64,000 nucleotides of DNA from NCBI RefSeq assembly GCF_008923205.2, contig NZ_WBMS02000001.1:313600-377599 (forward strand), read 5' to 3'. The notes below the pieces were generated by a model. That model was not told the origin of the DNA. It did no database searches and saw only the letters and a program-made list of their open reading frames with translations. The translations under genes were made by a program, and so were the position numbers. This document shows positions 40,601-48,306 of this stretch, piece by piece. Each line of letters starts with the position of its first letter. Position 1 is the stretch's first letter. This DNA is from Actinomadura physcomitrii. Lineage in GTDB: Bacteria; Actinomycetota; Actinomycetes; Streptosporangiales; Streptosporangiaceae.

Positions 40601-41362
40601 GTGGAGCCTTCCTACGTCGTGACCGGCGGCGGGCGCGGCATCGGGCGCGCGATCGCCGAACGCCTCATCGCCGACGGCGGGCACGTCGTGGTGGTCGACC
40701 TGGACCCGTCCGCCGTGGCGTGGGCGGCCGGACGGGGCGTCTCGGCGGTCGCCGGCGACGTGCGGGACGAGGCCGTCGCCGCCCGGGCGGCGGACGCCGC
40801 GCAGGCCATGGGCACCCTCAAGGGCTGGGTCAACAACGCCGCCGTCTTCCGCGACGCCGCCGTGGGCGTCCCGGAACCGCGCGAGGTCATCGACGAGGTC
40901 GCACTGAACTTCGACCCCGCCGTAGTAGGTTCGCTCACCGCGATCCGCCGGTTCCTGGACGCGGGCACGGGCGGCGCGGTCGTGAACGTGTCGTCCCACC
41001 AGGCGGCGCGCCCCGTCCGGGGATCGCTCACCTATGCGACGGCGAAGGCGGCCGTCGAGGGCTTCAGCCGCGCCCTCGCCGTGGACTACGGCCCGCGCGG
41101 CGTCCGCGTGAACGTCGTCGCGCTCGGCTCGATCACCACCGCTCGCTACGAGGCGTTCCTCGCCGAACAGGACCCCGCGTCCGCCGCGCGGATCGAAGAC
41201 CAGATGCGCGCCCTGCACCCGGTCGGTCGCGTCGGCCGCCCCGACGAGGTCGCCGCGACCGTCCGCTACCTGCTCTCGGACGAGGCGAGCTTCGTTAACG
41301 GCGCCGTCGTCCCCGTGGACGGCGGCCGCTCGGCCCAAGGCCACGACCCCGAAGAAGCCTGA
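40601..41362 (+). CDS. Short-chain dehydrogenase
   Basis: A protein of 253 residues from a GTG. The cofactor motif VTGGGRGIGRAIAERLIADG, DVRDE, NNAAVF, the Ser in VVNVSSHQAA, YATAKAAVEG and the closing PVDGG are complete, so it should be an active NAD(P)-dependent oxidoreductase of the classical type. The substrate is unknown. It shares an 89-base divergent spacer with the minus-strand SDR gene at 39741. A truncated GntR gene lies just beyond its stop. Confidence 0.9.
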   Translation: MEPSYVVTGGGRGIGRAIAERLIADGGHVVVVDLDPSAVAWAAGRGVSAVAGDVRDEAVAARAADAAQAMGTLKGWVNNAAVFRDAAVGVPEPREVIDEVALNFDPAVVGSLTAIRRFLDAGTGGAVVNVSSHQAARPVRGSLTYATAKAAVEGFSRALAVDYGPRGVRVNVVALGSITTARYEAFLAEQDPASAARIEDQMRALHPVGRVGRPDEVAATVRYLLSDEASFVNGAVVPVDGGRSAQGHDPEEA

Positions 41363-41365
41363 CCC

Positions 41366-41520
41366 TCAGCCGTCCGCCTCGACGACGAACGTGCCGCGCC
41401 CGACGACGCCGTGCACGAGGCCCTTTTCGTGAAGGATGTCCAGGGCGGCGACGACCGTCCGGCGGGACACCCCGAACTCGTCGGCGAGGTTGCGCGTGCT
41501 GCGCGGCGCATCCGGCCGAC
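41366..41520 (-). pseudogene. Truncated GntR-family regulator
   Basis: The minus strand reads STRNLADEFGVSRRTVVAAL and DILHEKGLVHGVVGRGTFVV before a stop at 41366. This is the second half of a GntR winged helix with its GRGTFV wing. The first 30 to 40 residues are missing; at about 41518 the sequence switches to a remnant on the other strand. The fragment is too short to act as a regulator. Confidence 0.68.
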
Positions 41521-41670
41521 GTGATCAGCGTGCGGGCGCGCGAGGAGGACGGCGGGCGGGCGTGGTTCTACACGTCGTGGTGCCGTCCGATCGCTGAGGC
41601 GGACCAGATCTCGGACGCCGTGCTGGCGCTGAAATCGCTGCTGAACGGGGAGCCGGGGGTGGAGTCGTGA
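41518..41670 (+). pseudogene. C-terminal fragment of a small hypothetical protein
   Basis: The frame reads DVISVRAREEDGGRAWFYTS, then WCRPIAEADQISDAVLALKS and a stop at 41668. The phrase pattern (visible codon bias, WFYTSWC) looks like the end of a small actinobacterial protein. The N-terminal part is replaced by the GntR remnant. Its stop overlaps the start of the next small gene as GTGA, so the two were once an operon. Confidence 0.55.
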
Positions 41671-41786
41671 GCCTGATGGTCGTCACGGCGGCGGTGCTCG
41701 GCTTCGTGGCCGGGGGTGTGGCCTTCCTCGGGGCGTCGGTGACGGCGCGTCCTCGGTATCAGGGGAGGCATCGCGCCGACTTCTGA
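41667..41786 (+). CDS. Very small single-span membrane protein
   Basis: A protein of 39 residues: MSLMVVTAAVLGFVAGGVAF followed by LGASVTARPRYQGRHRADF. The first half is one membrane helix and the tail is basic. The GTG start overlaps the stop of the preceding fragment, and the gene is intact even though its partner is truncated. The function is unknown, and expression may be lost with the upstream promoter. Confidence 0.5.
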   Translation: MSLMVVTAAVLGFVAGGVAFLGASVTARPRYQGRHRADF

Positions 41787-41795
41787 TCCGGCGGG

Positions 41796-41963
41796 TTAGG
41801 AGGCGGGGCTGGCTGCTTGGAGGTCGCGGAGGGCCTGGCGGGCTAGGGCGCCGAAGTCGTCGTCGTTGGACGTGTCGCTCCAGCGCTCGAAGGCGAGCTT
41901 CATGGCGAGCGCGCCGAGTTCCGCGGCGACGCGGGCGGTCAGGTCGGGGACGACGGCGGTGTC
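41796..41963 (-). pseudogene. C-terminal remnant of a TetR-like regulator
   Basis: The minus strand reads TAVVPDLTARVAAELGALAM and KLAFERWSDTSNDDDFGALA and ends in RDLQAASPAS with TAA at 41796. The R-V-A-A-E-L and F-E-R-W-S-D pattern is that of the last helices of TetR regulators (compare FDAAFARWSDPSEPRTLAEL in the intact gene at 39172). The N-terminal HTH is missing, cut off at the end of the CoA-transferase gene. Confidence 0.55.
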
Positions 41964-43152
41964 AGATCGTGCCGGCGGCCTCCAGGGCGGTGATCTCGTC
42001 GGGGGAGAGGCCGAGGAGGCCGCCGTAGACCTCCGTGTTGTGCTGGCCGAGGGACGGGCCGAGCGTGCGCACCTCGCCCGGCGTCCCGGACAGCTTCGGG
42101 AACACGTTGTGCATCGGGAAGTCGCCGAACTCGGGGTGCGCCATCCGGATGATCGCCTCGCGGGCCTTGTAGTGCGGGTCGGCGAGCATGTCCTTCGCGC
42201 GGTAGGTGAGCCCGGCCGGGATGCCGTTCTCGTGCAGCAGCTCCAGCAGCGCGTCGGAGCTCTGGCCCGCCGTCCACGCGCCGATCAGGTCGTCCAGCTC
42301 CTCGGCGTTGGCGCCGCGCGCGCCGTGCGTCGCGTACCGCTCGTCGTCGGCGAGCTCGGGACGGCCCATCAGCGCGGCGAGCCGCCGCCAGATCGTGTCG
42401 CGGTTCGCGGCGATCAGGACGGGCCCGTCCAGCGTCGGGTAGACGTTGGACGGCGCGATGTTCGGCAGCACGGAGCCGGTGCGTTCCCGCTGGTAGCCCG
42501 CGATCTCCCACTCCGGGACGAGCGACTCCATCAGCGCCAGCACCGCCTCGTACAGGGCGGAGTCGACGATCTGGCCGCGGCCGGTGCGGTGCCGGGCGTG
42601 CAGCGCGACGAGGGTGCCGAGCGCGGCGAACGTGCCGGCCAGCTCGTCGCCCAGCGAGATGCCCGCGCGGGACGGCGGCTTGTCGGGGTCGCCGGTGACG
42701 TACCGGATGCCGCCCATCGCCTCGCCGATCGAGCCGAACCCGGCGCGCGGCGCGTACGGGCCGTCCTGCCCGTAGCCGGTGACCCGGGTGATGATCAGTC
42801 CCGGGTTCTCCTTGTGCAGCTCGGCGGGGGCGAGGCCCCAGCGCTCCAGGGTGCCGGGGCGGAAGTTCTCGACCAGCACGTCCGCCCGCGCGATGATCTC
42901 GCGGGCGAGGGCCTGGCCCTCCGGCGCGCGCAGGTTCAGCGTGACGGACTTCTTGTTGCGGGCGAGGATCGGCCACCACAGCGACATGCCGTGCGGCTTC
43001 TCCCGCCCCCACTCGCGCATCGGGTCGCCGGACCCCGGCGGCTCGATCTTGACGACCTCGGCGCCGAAGTCGCCGAGCAGCTGCCCGCAGAACGGGCCGG
43101 CGAGGAGCTGGCCCATCTCCACGACCCGGAGGTCTCCCAGCGCACCCGTCAT
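41962..43152 (-). CDS. Family III CoA-transferase (CaiB/BaiF type)
   Basis: A protein of 396 residues starting MTGALGDLRVVEMGQLLAGP behind GGAGG. The family features are clear: FCGQLLGDFGAEVVKIEPPG, the catalytic aspartate in LARNKKSVTLNLRAPEGQ and DVLVENFRPGTLERWG, and the ITRVTGYGQDGPYAPRAGFG segment. It moves CoA between carboxylic acids. The ATG overlaps the stop of the GntR gene, and an HMG-CoA-lyase gene diverges on the other side. Together these suggest a pathway where an acid such as a 3-hydroxy-3-methylglutarate or citramalate type is activated by this enzyme and cleaved by the lyase. Confidence 0.92.
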   Translation of the reverse strand: MTGALGDLRVVEMGQLLAGPFCGQLLGDFGAEVVKIEPPGSGDPMREWGREKPHGMSLWWPILARNKKSVTLNLRAPEGQALAREIIARADVLVENFRPGTLERWGLAPAELHKENPGLIITRVTGYGQDGPYAPRAGFGSIGEAMGGIRYVTGDPDKPPSRAGISLGDELAGTFAALGTLVALHARHRTGRGQIVDSALYEAVLALMESLVPEWEIAGYQRERTGSVLPNIAPSNVYPTLDGPVLIAANRDTIWRRLAALMGRPELADDERYATHGARGANAEELDDLIGAWTAGQSSDALLELLHENGIPAGLTYRAKDMLADPHYKAREAIIRMAHPEFGDFPMHNVFPKLSGTPGEVRTLGPSLGQHNTEVYGGLLGLSPDEITALEAAGTI

Positions 43153-43802
43153 CGTTCCTCCTCCGTGCCGTCCGTGCTGAGGGTCAGGTTGGCCGCGGCG
43201 GCGCGGATGTGGGCGCGCATCACCGACTCGGCCCAGGCGGGGTCGCGCGCGGCCAGCGCGGCGACCAGCTCGCGGTGGTGGTTCATGCTGCGGGCCATCT
43301 CGGCGGCGCCGTACCGGCGGAACGTCCCGACGATCAGGGGGGCGTGCATGACCGACGTCAGCATCGCCGGGAGCCGCCGGTTGCGGGACGCGTCGATGAC
43401 GGCGGCGTGGAACAGCGCGTTCAGCTGCGCGACGCGGGTGAGGTCGTCCGCGGCGACCGCGTCCTCCATCGCGTCGCACTGGCCGAGCAGGTCGGCGAGG
43501 ACGTCCTGGCCGGGCGCCATCCGGGCCGCGCGCGCCGCCGCGTAGGGCTCCAGCAGCGACCGCAGCTCGAAGATCTCCTCCAGGTCGCGCCGCGTCCACT
43601 GGACGACGCGCGCCCCGCGGTGCGGCAGGACCTCGACGAGGCCGTCCGCGCCGAGCCGCTGCAGCGCCTCGCGGACGGGCGTGCGGGACAGCCCGAGCGT
43701 CTCGGCGAGCTCCGCCTCGCCGAGCCTGCTGCCCGCCGCGGCCTCGCCGGACAGGATCATCCGGCGGACCGCGTCGTACGCCGTGTCGGTCGCCCGCGCC
43801 AT
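43149..43802 (-). CDS. GntR/FCD-family regulator
   Basis: A protein of 217 residues starting MARATDTAYDAVRRMILSGE behind GAGGAGG. The winged helix (LAETLGLSRTPVREALQRLG, RGARVVQW) is followed by an FCD ligand domain with the metal-site residues in the pattern ELRSLLEPYAAARAA, LNALFHAAVIDASRN and NHHRELVAALAARD. Such regulators usually repress catabolic genes until an organic acid binds. It is the first gene of the operon with the CoA-transferase; a palindrome directly upstream and another at the lyase start indicate it represses both directions. Confidence 0.93.
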   Translation of the reverse strand: MARATDTAYDAVRRMILSGEAAAGSRLGEAELAETLGLSRTPVREALQRLGADGLVEVLPHRGARVVQWTRRDLEEIFELRSLLEPYAAARAARMAPGQDVLADLLGQCDAMEDAVAADDLTRVAQLNALFHAAVIDASRNRRLPAMLTSVMHAPLIVGTFRRYGAAEMARSMNHHRELVAALAARDPAWAESVMRAHIRAAAANLTLSTDGTEEER

Positions 43803-43820
43803 CGACCCCTCCTCGCACCG

Positions 43821-43886
43821 TATTGCATGCAATATAGTCCACAGCAGGGTCGAATCTCGCAAGCTGGAGGCTGAGTTGCATACAAC
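43821..43886. promoter_or_regulatory. GntR operators between the GntR-CaiB operon and the lyase gene
   Basis: TATTGCATGCAATA (43821-43834) is a perfect 14-base palindrome 18 bases upstream of the GntR start. GTTGCATACAAC (43875-43886) is a near copy that covers the start codon of the lyase gene. Both share the TTGCAT core, so one GntR regulator should control both transcripts. Confidence 0.85.
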
Positions 43887-44763
43887 AGTCCTCGAAGTGG
43901 GCCCCCGCGACGGGCTGCAGAACGAAGACCGCGTGCTCGCCCCGGACGACAGGATCGCCTTCATCGCGCGCTGCGTGGACGCCGGCGCGCGCCGCATCGA
44001 GGCCGTCTCGTTCGTCAACCCCAAGCGGGTCCCGCAGATGGCGGGCGCCGAGGAGGTCATGGCGGGCGTCCCGCGCCGCGACGGCGTCTCCTACAGCGGG
44101 CTCGTCCTCAACCGGCGCGGCCTCGACCGCGCGCTCGACGCCGGCGTGGACGAGGTGAACGTCGTGCTCGTCGCGTCCGACACGTTCTCCGTCCGCAACC
44201 AGGGCAGCACCATGGCCGAGATGCTGGACGCATGGGACGGCATCGCCGCCGCCGCGCACGACGCGGGCGTCCCCGCCGGGGTGACGATCGCGGTGGCGTT
44301 CGGCTGCCCGTTCGAGGGCGAGACGCCGCCGGAGCGCGTCGCCGAGATCGCGCGCCGCGCGCACGCCGCCGGCGCCTTCGAGATCGCGCTGGCCGACACG
44401 ATCGGCGTCGGCGTCCCCGCGCAGGTCCGCGACCTGACCGCGCGCGTCCGCGAGGCGGCCCCGGGCACCCCGCTGCGGTTCCACTTCCACAACACCCGCA
44501 ACACCGGCTACGCCAACGCGCTGACGGCCGTCGACCTCGGCGTCACCACCCTCGACGCCGCCGCCGGCGGGTTCGGCGGCTGCCCCTTCGCGCCCGCCGC
44601 CACCGGCAACATCGCGACCGAGGACCTCCTTTACGCCCTGCACCGGTCGGGCGTCGAGACCGGCATCGACATGGCCGCCGTCGCCGAGACGGGCACCTGG
44701 CTGGGCGACCTCCTCGGCAAGCCCGCCCCGGCCCTGCTCGGCCGCGCCGGCGGCTACCCCTGA
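43876..44763 (+). CDS. Hydroxymethylglutaryl-CoA lyase-like enzyme
   Basis: A protein of 295 residues, most likely from the TTG at 43876 because GGAGG lies 5 bases before it. The family signatures are present: LEVGPRDGLQNEDRV near the start, AVSFVNPKRVPQMAGAEEV, FHFHNTRNTGYANAL and the GGCPFAPAATGNIATEDLLY loop with the active cysteine. It splits a 3-hydroxy-3-methylglutaryl-CoA-type compound into acetyl-CoA and a 3-oxo acid, as in leucine breakdown, but citramalyl- or other acyl-CoA substrates are possible. A GntR site overlaps the start. Confidence 0.91.
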   Translation: MHTTVLEVGPRDGLQNEDRVLAPDDRIAFIARCVDAGARRIEAVSFVNPKRVPQMAGAEEVMAGVPRRDGVSYSGLVLNRRGLDRALDAGVDEVNVVLVASDTFSVRNQGSTMAEMLDAWDGIAAAAHDAGVPAGVTIAVAFGCPFEGETPPERVAEIARRAHAAGAFEIALADTIGVGVPAQVRDLTARVREAAPGTPLRFHFHNTRNTGYANALTAVDLGVTTLDAAAGGFGGCPFAPAATGNIATEDLLYALHRSGVETGIDMAAVAETGTWLGDLLGKPAPALLGRAGGYP

Positions 44764-44883
44764 CGCCCGCCGCGACATCGACGTGCGGCGTGCCGCTGCT
44801 GCGAGCCGCCGATGACCCCGATGGCCGGATATGCCAGAACCTGGTCATGGCGGTCATCGTGCTGCACCGGCGACAATGAAGGC

Positions 44884-45858
44884 ATGCCCGCTTCGCACCG
44901 TGTCGTCATCGCCGTGTTCCCCGACGTCGACCTCCTCGACGTCACCGGGCCCGCGGAGGTGTTCGCGGTCGCGAACCGGGCGATGTCCGGCGGCACGCCC
45001 TACCGGGTGCTGCTCGCCGGGCCGGACGTCGGCCAGGTGCGCACCAGCGCCGGCGTCCGGGTCGCCACCGACCTGACGTTCGAGCAGGTCGGCGACCGGG
45101 TCGACACCCTCGTGGTGCCCGGCGCCCTGGACCGCGCCGGCGCCCCCGTGATCGACCCGGACCTGGTCCGCTGGATCGCCGGCACCGCCGGGCACGCCCG
45201 CCGCGTCGCCTCCGTGTGCGTCGGCGCGCACCTGCTCGCGGCGGCCGGCCTGCTGGCGGGCCGGACGGCGACGACGCACTGGGCCACCGCCGACCGGCTC
45301 GCCGCCGACCACCCCGACGTCGTCGTGGACCCCGACCCGATCTACGTCCGGTCCGGGAACGTGTGGACGGGCGCCGGGATCAGCGCGTGCATGGACCTCG
45401 CGCTCGCCCTGGTCGCCGAGGACCACGGCGAACGCCTCGCGCTGAAGGTCGCCCGGCAGCTCGTCATGTACCTCAAGCGGCAGGGCGGGCAGAGCCAGTT
45501 CAGCGTCCCGCTGTGGCAGGCGCCCGCCGAGCGCCGCGACATCGACGAGCTGCGCGCGTGGATCACCGCGAACCCGTCCGCGGACCTGTCGGCGGCGGCG
45601 CTCGCCGACCGGATGTGCCTCAGCGAGCGGCACTTCACCCGCGTCTTCCGCCGCGAGACCGGCGCCACCCCGGCGGCCTACGTCGAGGCGGCCCGGGTGG
45701 AGGCGGCGCGCCGGCTGCTGGAGGGCACCGACGAGCCGCTCGACCGGGTCGCCGCCGCGTGCGGCATGGGCTCGGTGGAGACGCTGCACCGGGCGTTCAG
45801 GCGGCGCCTCGGCACGACCCCGGCGGCCTACCGGCGGCGGTTCCGTACCGCCGCCTGA
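44884..45858 (+). CDS. GlxA-type AraC regulator (DJ-1/PfpI plus AraC HTH)
   Basis: A protein of 324 residues. Residues about 5-175 form a DJ-1/PfpI-like domain (FPDVDLLDVTGPAEVFAVAN, and VASVCVGAHLLAAAGLLAGR with the nucleophile-elbow cysteine). About 215-320 form two AraC HTHs (LADRMCLSERHFTRVFRRET, VAAACGMGSVETLHRAFRRR). Such proteins regulate genes for isocyanide, amide or nitrile breakdown in many actinobacteria. The isochorismatase-like gene 82 bases downstream on the same strand is its probable target. Confidence 0.92.
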   Translation: MPASHRVVIAVFPDVDLLDVTGPAEVFAVANRAMSGGTPYRVLLAGPDVGQVRTSAGVRVATDLTFEQVGDRVDTLVVPGALDRAGAPVIDPDLVRWIAGTAGHARRVASVCVGAHLLAAAGLLAGRTATTHWATADRLAADHPDVVVDPDPIYVRSGNVWTGAGISACMDLALALVAEDHGERLALKVARQLVMYLKRQGGQSQFSVPLWQAPAERRDIDELRAWITANPSADLSAAALADRMCLSERHFTRVFRRETGATPAAYVEAARVEAARRLLEGTDEPLDRVAAACGMGSVETLHRAFRRRLGTTPAAYRRRFRTAA

Positions 45859-45939
45859 CCATCCTTTCCCGCGTACCGGCCGGTGAGGCCGGTGCTCGGC
45901 CCTGCCCGACATCCGATATCCCGAAAGCCGGAGGACGAG

Positions 45940-46542
45940 ATGACCGTTTCGACGACCCTGCGCGACGTGATCGGCCTGGACGGCGCGCTGCCCGCGCTGC
46001 CCGCCGCCACCCTGATCCTGATCGACTACCAGAACACCTACCGGACCGGCGTCATGGCGCTGCCCGGCGCCGACCGCGCGCTGGAGGCCGCGTCCCGGCT
46101 GCTCGACCGCGCCCGCGCCGCCGGGACGCCCGTGGTGCACGTCGTGAACGACGGCGGTGAGGGCAGCCCCTACGACATCCGGGCCGAGATCGGCCGGATC
46201 GCCGGCCCCGTCGCGCCCCGGGACGGGGAGGCGGTCGTGGTGAAGCGGTTCCCGGACTCGTTCCACGGCACCGAGCTGCTCGACGTGCTGCGCCGCCTCG
46301 ACGCCGGGCCCGACCTCGTCCTGGCCGGGTTCATGACCCACATGTGCGTCCAGTCCACCGCCCAGGCCGCCTTCAACCTCGGCTACCGGCCCACCGTCGT
46401 CGCGGAGGCGTGCGCGACGCGTCCGCTGGCGGGCCCGGACGGCGCGCCGATCGCGGCGGGCGCCCTGCACGCCGCGGCCCTCACCACGATCGGCGACCTG
46501 TTCGGCCTGGTCGCCGGCCGCGTGGCCGACCTGCCCGGCTGA
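45940..46542 (+). CDS. Isochorismatase-family cysteine hydrolase
   Basis: A protein of 200 residues starting MTVSTTLRDVIGLDGALPAL behind GGAGGACG. The triad of cysteine hydrolases is visible: the Asp in LILIDYQNTYR, the Lys in VVVKRFPDSFHGTEL and the Cys in GFMTHMCVQSTAQAAFNLGY. It hydrolyses an amide or vinyl-ether-type bond. It follows the GlxA-type regulator, a pairing common in actinobacteria. Confidence 0.92.
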   Translation: MTVSTTLRDVIGLDGALPALPAATLILIDYQNTYRTGVMALPGADRALEAASRLLDRARAAGTPVVHVVNDGGEGSPYDIRAEIGRIAGPVAPRDGEAVVVKRFPDSFHGTELLDVLRRLDAGPDLVLAGFMTHMCVQSTAQAAFNLGYRPTVVAEACATRPLAGPDGAPIAAGALHAAALTTIGDLFGLVAGRVADLPG

Positions 46543-46615
46543 CCCGGGCCGTCGCGCGGCGCACGAGCCCGGGCGGAGCGGACGCCCGGGCGCGGGGGCG
46601 CGGAGACCGGCGGCC

Positions 46616-48202
46616 TCAGGCGCGCGAGCGGCGGGCGATCGTGAAGCGGTCGACCTCGGTGCCGTTCTCGGCCAGCGCCCGCACGGACAGCGTCGAGGTG
46701 CGGCCGCGCGGCGCCGGCGTCACGTCCACCCGGATGAACGAGTAGCCGGTGAACCGCACCCGCGACCAATGGACCGTCTCCGCCACCTTGTTGCCGCCCT
46801 TGTCCCACACGTAGGTGGCCACGGAGTCGAGCGGCTTCTCGTTGCCCTCGTAGGAGTCGGGCACCGGGAAGCTGTAGAGGCTCCTGCCCGCGCCGCCGGC
46901 CGTCACGTACACGACGCCGTCGCTCTCCGGACGGGCCGTGCCGCCGATCGGCACCTGCCTGCCGACCGCGTTGCCCTTGATGGCGTCGGTCCGCTCGTAG
47001 ACGTGGTTGTGGCCGTTCACGACCAGGTCGACCTGGTACTTCTCGAACAGCGGCACCCACGCGTCGCGCGCGCCGCCCTCCGAGGCGTGCTGGTTCGTGG
47101 TGGAGAACGCGCAGTGGTGGAAGAACACGACGATGAAGTCGATGCCGCGCCGGGCCCGCAGCGACTTGAGCTGCGCCTCCAGCCACGCCGTCTGCTTGCC
47201 CTTGGACAGGCCCTGATTGGCGGGGATCTCGTAGGAGACGTCGTTGGCGTCCAGCGAGATGACGGCGGTGTTCCCGTAGACGAACGTGTACACGCCCGGC
47301 AGGTTCTTCGGGTCTGGACCGTTCCCGGGAAGCTGGAAGCGGGCCTCCTCGCCGCCGTACCCGTTGGGCGAGAACCAGGCCTCCATGTCGTGGTTGCCGT
47401 ACCCGACCATCCACGGCACCTGCTTGGCGACCGTCTCGGTCTGGGCGAGGAACTGGTCCCACGTCCGCACGTCGAAGCTGTCGCCGGTCTGGCCCGACCC
47501 GGACGGGTCGGCGTAGCAGATGTCGCCCGCGTGCAGGTGGAACGCGGGGTTCTGGCCGAGGATCAGGCTGTCGTTGGCGAGCGCGTGGTAGCTGACGCCC
47601 TGGTCGCCGAACGCCGTGAAGGTGAACTTCGACGACCGCGCGGGGGCGGTGGTGAACGTCCCGATCGTCCCGGCGAGGTGGGAACTGGCGGGGTCGAAGC
47701 CGTCGTGCCCGACGCCGTAGTAGTAGGTGGTGCCGGGGTGCAGCCGGTCGAGCTGGACGTGCAGGTAGTACTGCGTGTAGTCGGGGCTCGACCCGACTCC
47801 GGCCGGGGTGTGGAGGCTGCGGACCTCCGCCTGGATGCGCTGCGAGAGGTTCCACGGGTGCGTGCCGATGCGCAGGAACGGCTTCTTCACCGGGACGGGG
47901 ACCTGCCAGGACACGGTCATCTGCGTCCGCGGGTCGGCGCCGAACGCCAGGTGCCGGCCGATCGGCGCGACGAGCGAGCCGTCGACCTGCTCGTGGGACG
48001 GGGCGAGGAGCCGCGGCGCGGCCGGGGCGGCGGCGTTCGCGGTGCCGGTGAGCAGCCCGCCGGCGGCGAGGGAGCCCGCGGCGACCGCGCCGCCGCGCAG
48101 CAGGCCGCGGCGGGAGAACTTCGAGTGGAGGTATTCGTGCTGCTCGGCCATGCTCATGCGCTCGGCGAGCCGCTGGGGGATGCCCATGCGTGGAGTGTTC
48201 AC
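46616..48202 (-). CDS. Tat-exported purple acid phosphatase
   Basis: A protein of 528 residues. The N-terminus carries a twin-arginine signal (KFSRRGLLRGGAVAAGSLAA). A fibronectin-like N-terminal domain (about 85-190) precedes a metallophosphoesterase domain with metal ligands in AFGDQG, HAGDICYA, VGYGNHDMEAW, FFHHCAF and NGHNHVYERT. It would dephosphorylate esters outside the cell with an Fe-metal centre and so serve phosphate supply. The start at 48202 is a GTG; the ATG at 48187 also fits. The gene is convergent with the isochorismatase gene. Confidence 0.93.
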   Translation of the reverse strand: MNTPRMGIPQRLAERMSMAEQHEYLHSKFSRRGLLRGGAVAAGSLAAGGLLTGTANAAAPAAPRLLAPSHEQVDGSLVAPIGRHLAFGADPRTQMTVSWQVPVPVKKPFLRIGTHPWNLSQRIQAEVRSLHTPAGVGSSPDYTQYYLHVQLDRLHPGTTYYYGVGHDGFDPASSHLAGTIGTFTTAPARSSKFTFTAFGDQGVSYHALANDSLILGQNPAFHLHAGDICYADPSGSGQTGDSFDVRTWDQFLAQTETVAKQVPWMVGYGNHDMEAWFSPNGYGGEEARFQLPGNGPDPKNLPGVYTFVYGNTAVISLDANDVSYEIPANQGLSKGKQTAWLEAQLKSLRARRGIDFIVVFFHHCAFSTTNQHASEGGARDAWVPLFEKYQVDLVVNGHNHVYERTDAIKGNAVGRQVPIGGTARPESDGVVYVTAGGAGRSLYSFPVPDSYEGNEKPLDSVATYVWDKGGNKVAETVHWSRVRFTGYSFIRVDVTPAPRGRTSTLSVRALAENGTEVDRFTIARRSRA

Positions 48203-48306
48203 GGTCGTTAGGGTGGCGAACGATGTGTGCGCGCGGGCGTCCGCGACATGAACGGACGGCGAACGCCGATGCGGATGCGGCAGGAGCCGGCGGAGAAACG
48301 CGCGGG

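Noticed and set aside
39741..41362. Operon of two SDR genes
   Set aside because: They are on opposite strands and divergent, so they are separate transcripts.
43153..44778. Minus-strand open frame continuing upstream of the CoA-transferase
   Set aside because: It is antisense to the lyase gene and out of frame with the GntR gene; both of those have full family motifs and ribosome sites.
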